Positions 62,801-64,000 of a stretch of 64,000 bases of DNA are shown one piece after another (within the stretch, counting starts at the first letter, position 1; every line of letters begins with the position of its first letter). The stretch is from Prosopocoilus inquinatus (lineage: Eukaryota > Arthropoda > Insecta > Coleoptera > Lucanidae). The stretch is taken from assembly GCA_036172665.1 (NCBI GenBank), contig CM069870.1:21674001-21738000 (forward strand), written 5' to 3'. The notes beneath the pieces were generated by a model that was given only the letters and a program-made list of their open reading frames with translations, made no database searches and was not told the origin of the DNA. The translations under genes were made by a program, and so were the position numbers.

Positions 62801-64000
62801 TGGGACTCGCATTTCTTGTTTCAGGATAAAAGTCGAACGTTTATAGTAACAGTTATTCAGCATCGTAAGGAAACTGTTAATCGGTCAGCCAGCAGCATTT
62901 CACTGCCAGGTCATTGCAAATTTATTGTTGAACTGTAAAGACATCTACGGATCATGATAGATATCGATGTTCGTGTGATAAATACAAACGAGATAACATC
63001 GTTACACGTAATACTTACAAAGTTATTTATATAGGGTGATACAAAACTGTATTATTATCAAGGTTGTCAGATTGAGAAAATTCCACCATTCGGACTACAT
63101 TTTAGAGCCGTTTTACATCTTTACTCTCATTTACATCAAAATTTGTACAAAATCTTGTAAAGAGAGACAGACTACCACAGTTAACGTTTACTGATTGAAT
63201 CGATGCTCCTTTGTTACTTTGCGTAAGAAATTGAAAAAAACTCTGGTAGATGTCTGAAAGTGTTACTCATGTTTTTCACATCACAATGTGAAGTCTTAGC
63301 AACTACTGACATGTCACATCTAATTCTTGTTAATTAGCACGTGATTAATAATAAATCAAATCAAATGTAAAAAGGCTCTTAGACTTAGTTTAAAAATTTT
63401 ATTTGGCGCCTGATTTGGGTTACTTTTATTGTTGCTTACACGTAACGACACTCAATAAAATTCTACATCTAATGTAAAACAAAAATACAAAATTTAAAAA
63501 CACAAAGAAAAAATATACATTGCGATCAATAATGACCATCTCCATATCGCTATTTTAATTTAAAGGAATTATATGCTTCCAAAAAACTCTTACAAACGCG
63601 CGAGCAAACAGCAGTTTCGTTACTATTCAACAGATGGGGCCACTAATTTTTAACCAGCACAATTTTATGCAAGCTTTTCAAATTAGTTCAGAATTCAAAA
63701 ACCACGATGGATCATTGAGTGAGAGAAACAGTATGAAAACAAAACTAATTGTAAAGAAATAATTATATTTTTGAATAGATGGCGCCACTAATTCTTCTTT
63801 GCCGACTGTTGCTGGACATTTTGTAAAAAAAAAAAAACTGAAATCCAAGCACCAACGAACGAATATATAAGCAGATGAATTTGAAAATTAATCAAAAATG
63901 AATGTTTGTTTTCTTACTCTATATCTGAATCCAAGCAGCGCATGCCACAGCGACCAATCAACAGTTTACTCTTCACTAGATGGCGCCGCTAATTCTTGAT
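62801..64000. other. Upstream intergenic DNA with AGATGGCGC repeats at the end
   Basis: Mostly featureless. From about 63595, CAACAGATGGGGCCACTAAT (63629), ATAGATGGCGCCACTAATTC (63775) and CTAGATGGCGCCGCTAATTC (63976) recur with A-rich spacers of about 150-200 bp, a repeat of the style found at 44336-45629. Confidence 0.45.

Overview
This is a 64 kb AT-rich stretch of an animal nuclear genome, almost certainly an insect. A beetle is my guess from the repeat types, but I cannot prove it. The signs are a host gene of short exons with phase-0 introns from 61 bp to 18 kb, TATA-driven small secreted-protein genes, and a dense load of mariner, hAT-like, foldback/MITE, non-LTR and Ty3/gypsy elements. 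No prokaryotic features, CRISPR arrays, rRNA or convincing tRNA genes were seen.

Host genes: (1) The + strand from 1714 to 40050 carries the last six recognisable coding exons of an ankyrin-repeat gene that matches ANKRD29. Exons are at 1714-1812, 13935-14033, 15994-16092, 34094-34291, 34353-34448 and 39856-40050. The start lies upstream of the window. (2) On the - strand, 48740-49405 encodes a secreted protein of about 221 aa. (3) On the - strand, 62150-62696 encodes a secreted protein of about 158 aa with one predicted 70-bp intron. Genes 2 and 3 share a DQRQxGxxNxR motif right after the secretory region, so they look like distant relatives in a local cluster.

Mobile DNA: intron 1 (1.8-13.9 kb) holds TIR/MITE elements, a broken mariner, a hAT-like MITE, a large foldback and a C-tract repeat array. 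Intron 2 is almost filled by a hAT-type element (14048-15793) containing about eight 178-bp tandem repeats. Intron 3 (16.1-34.1 kb) holds T-rich repeat arrays and, at 20112-26444, an intact Ty3/gypsy element with identical-looking 327-bp LTRs, a 4-bp target duplication and one 1868-codon gag-pol ORF. Intron 5 holds two long inverted-repeat elements, one with a Jockey/CR1-like fragment inside. Just past the ankyrin gene is a 5'-truncated R1-like retrotransposon flanked by a 14-bp direct repeat. The 43-64 kb part is mostly MITEs, tandem arrays and a near-perfect 800-bp palindrome.

Most notable: the gypsy polyprotein has extra modules. It starts with a SAP-like domain and about twelve 11-residue coiled-coil repeats and lacks the usual CCHC zinc knuckle. 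After the integrase it ends with a macrodomain closely resembling OARD1/TARG1 (ADP-ribosyl-glutamate hydrolase), with the catalytic Lys and Asp kept at the same spacing, followed by a CCCH zinc finger. This looks like a mobile element carrying an ADP-ribosylation-reversing enzyme. Second, the foldback family at 28.6, 33.9, 48.1 and 57.2 kb carries a hammerhead-ribozyme-like core. Third, the 9-mer AGRTGGCGC (core of the CTCF motif) recurs eleven times in repeat-rich DNA.
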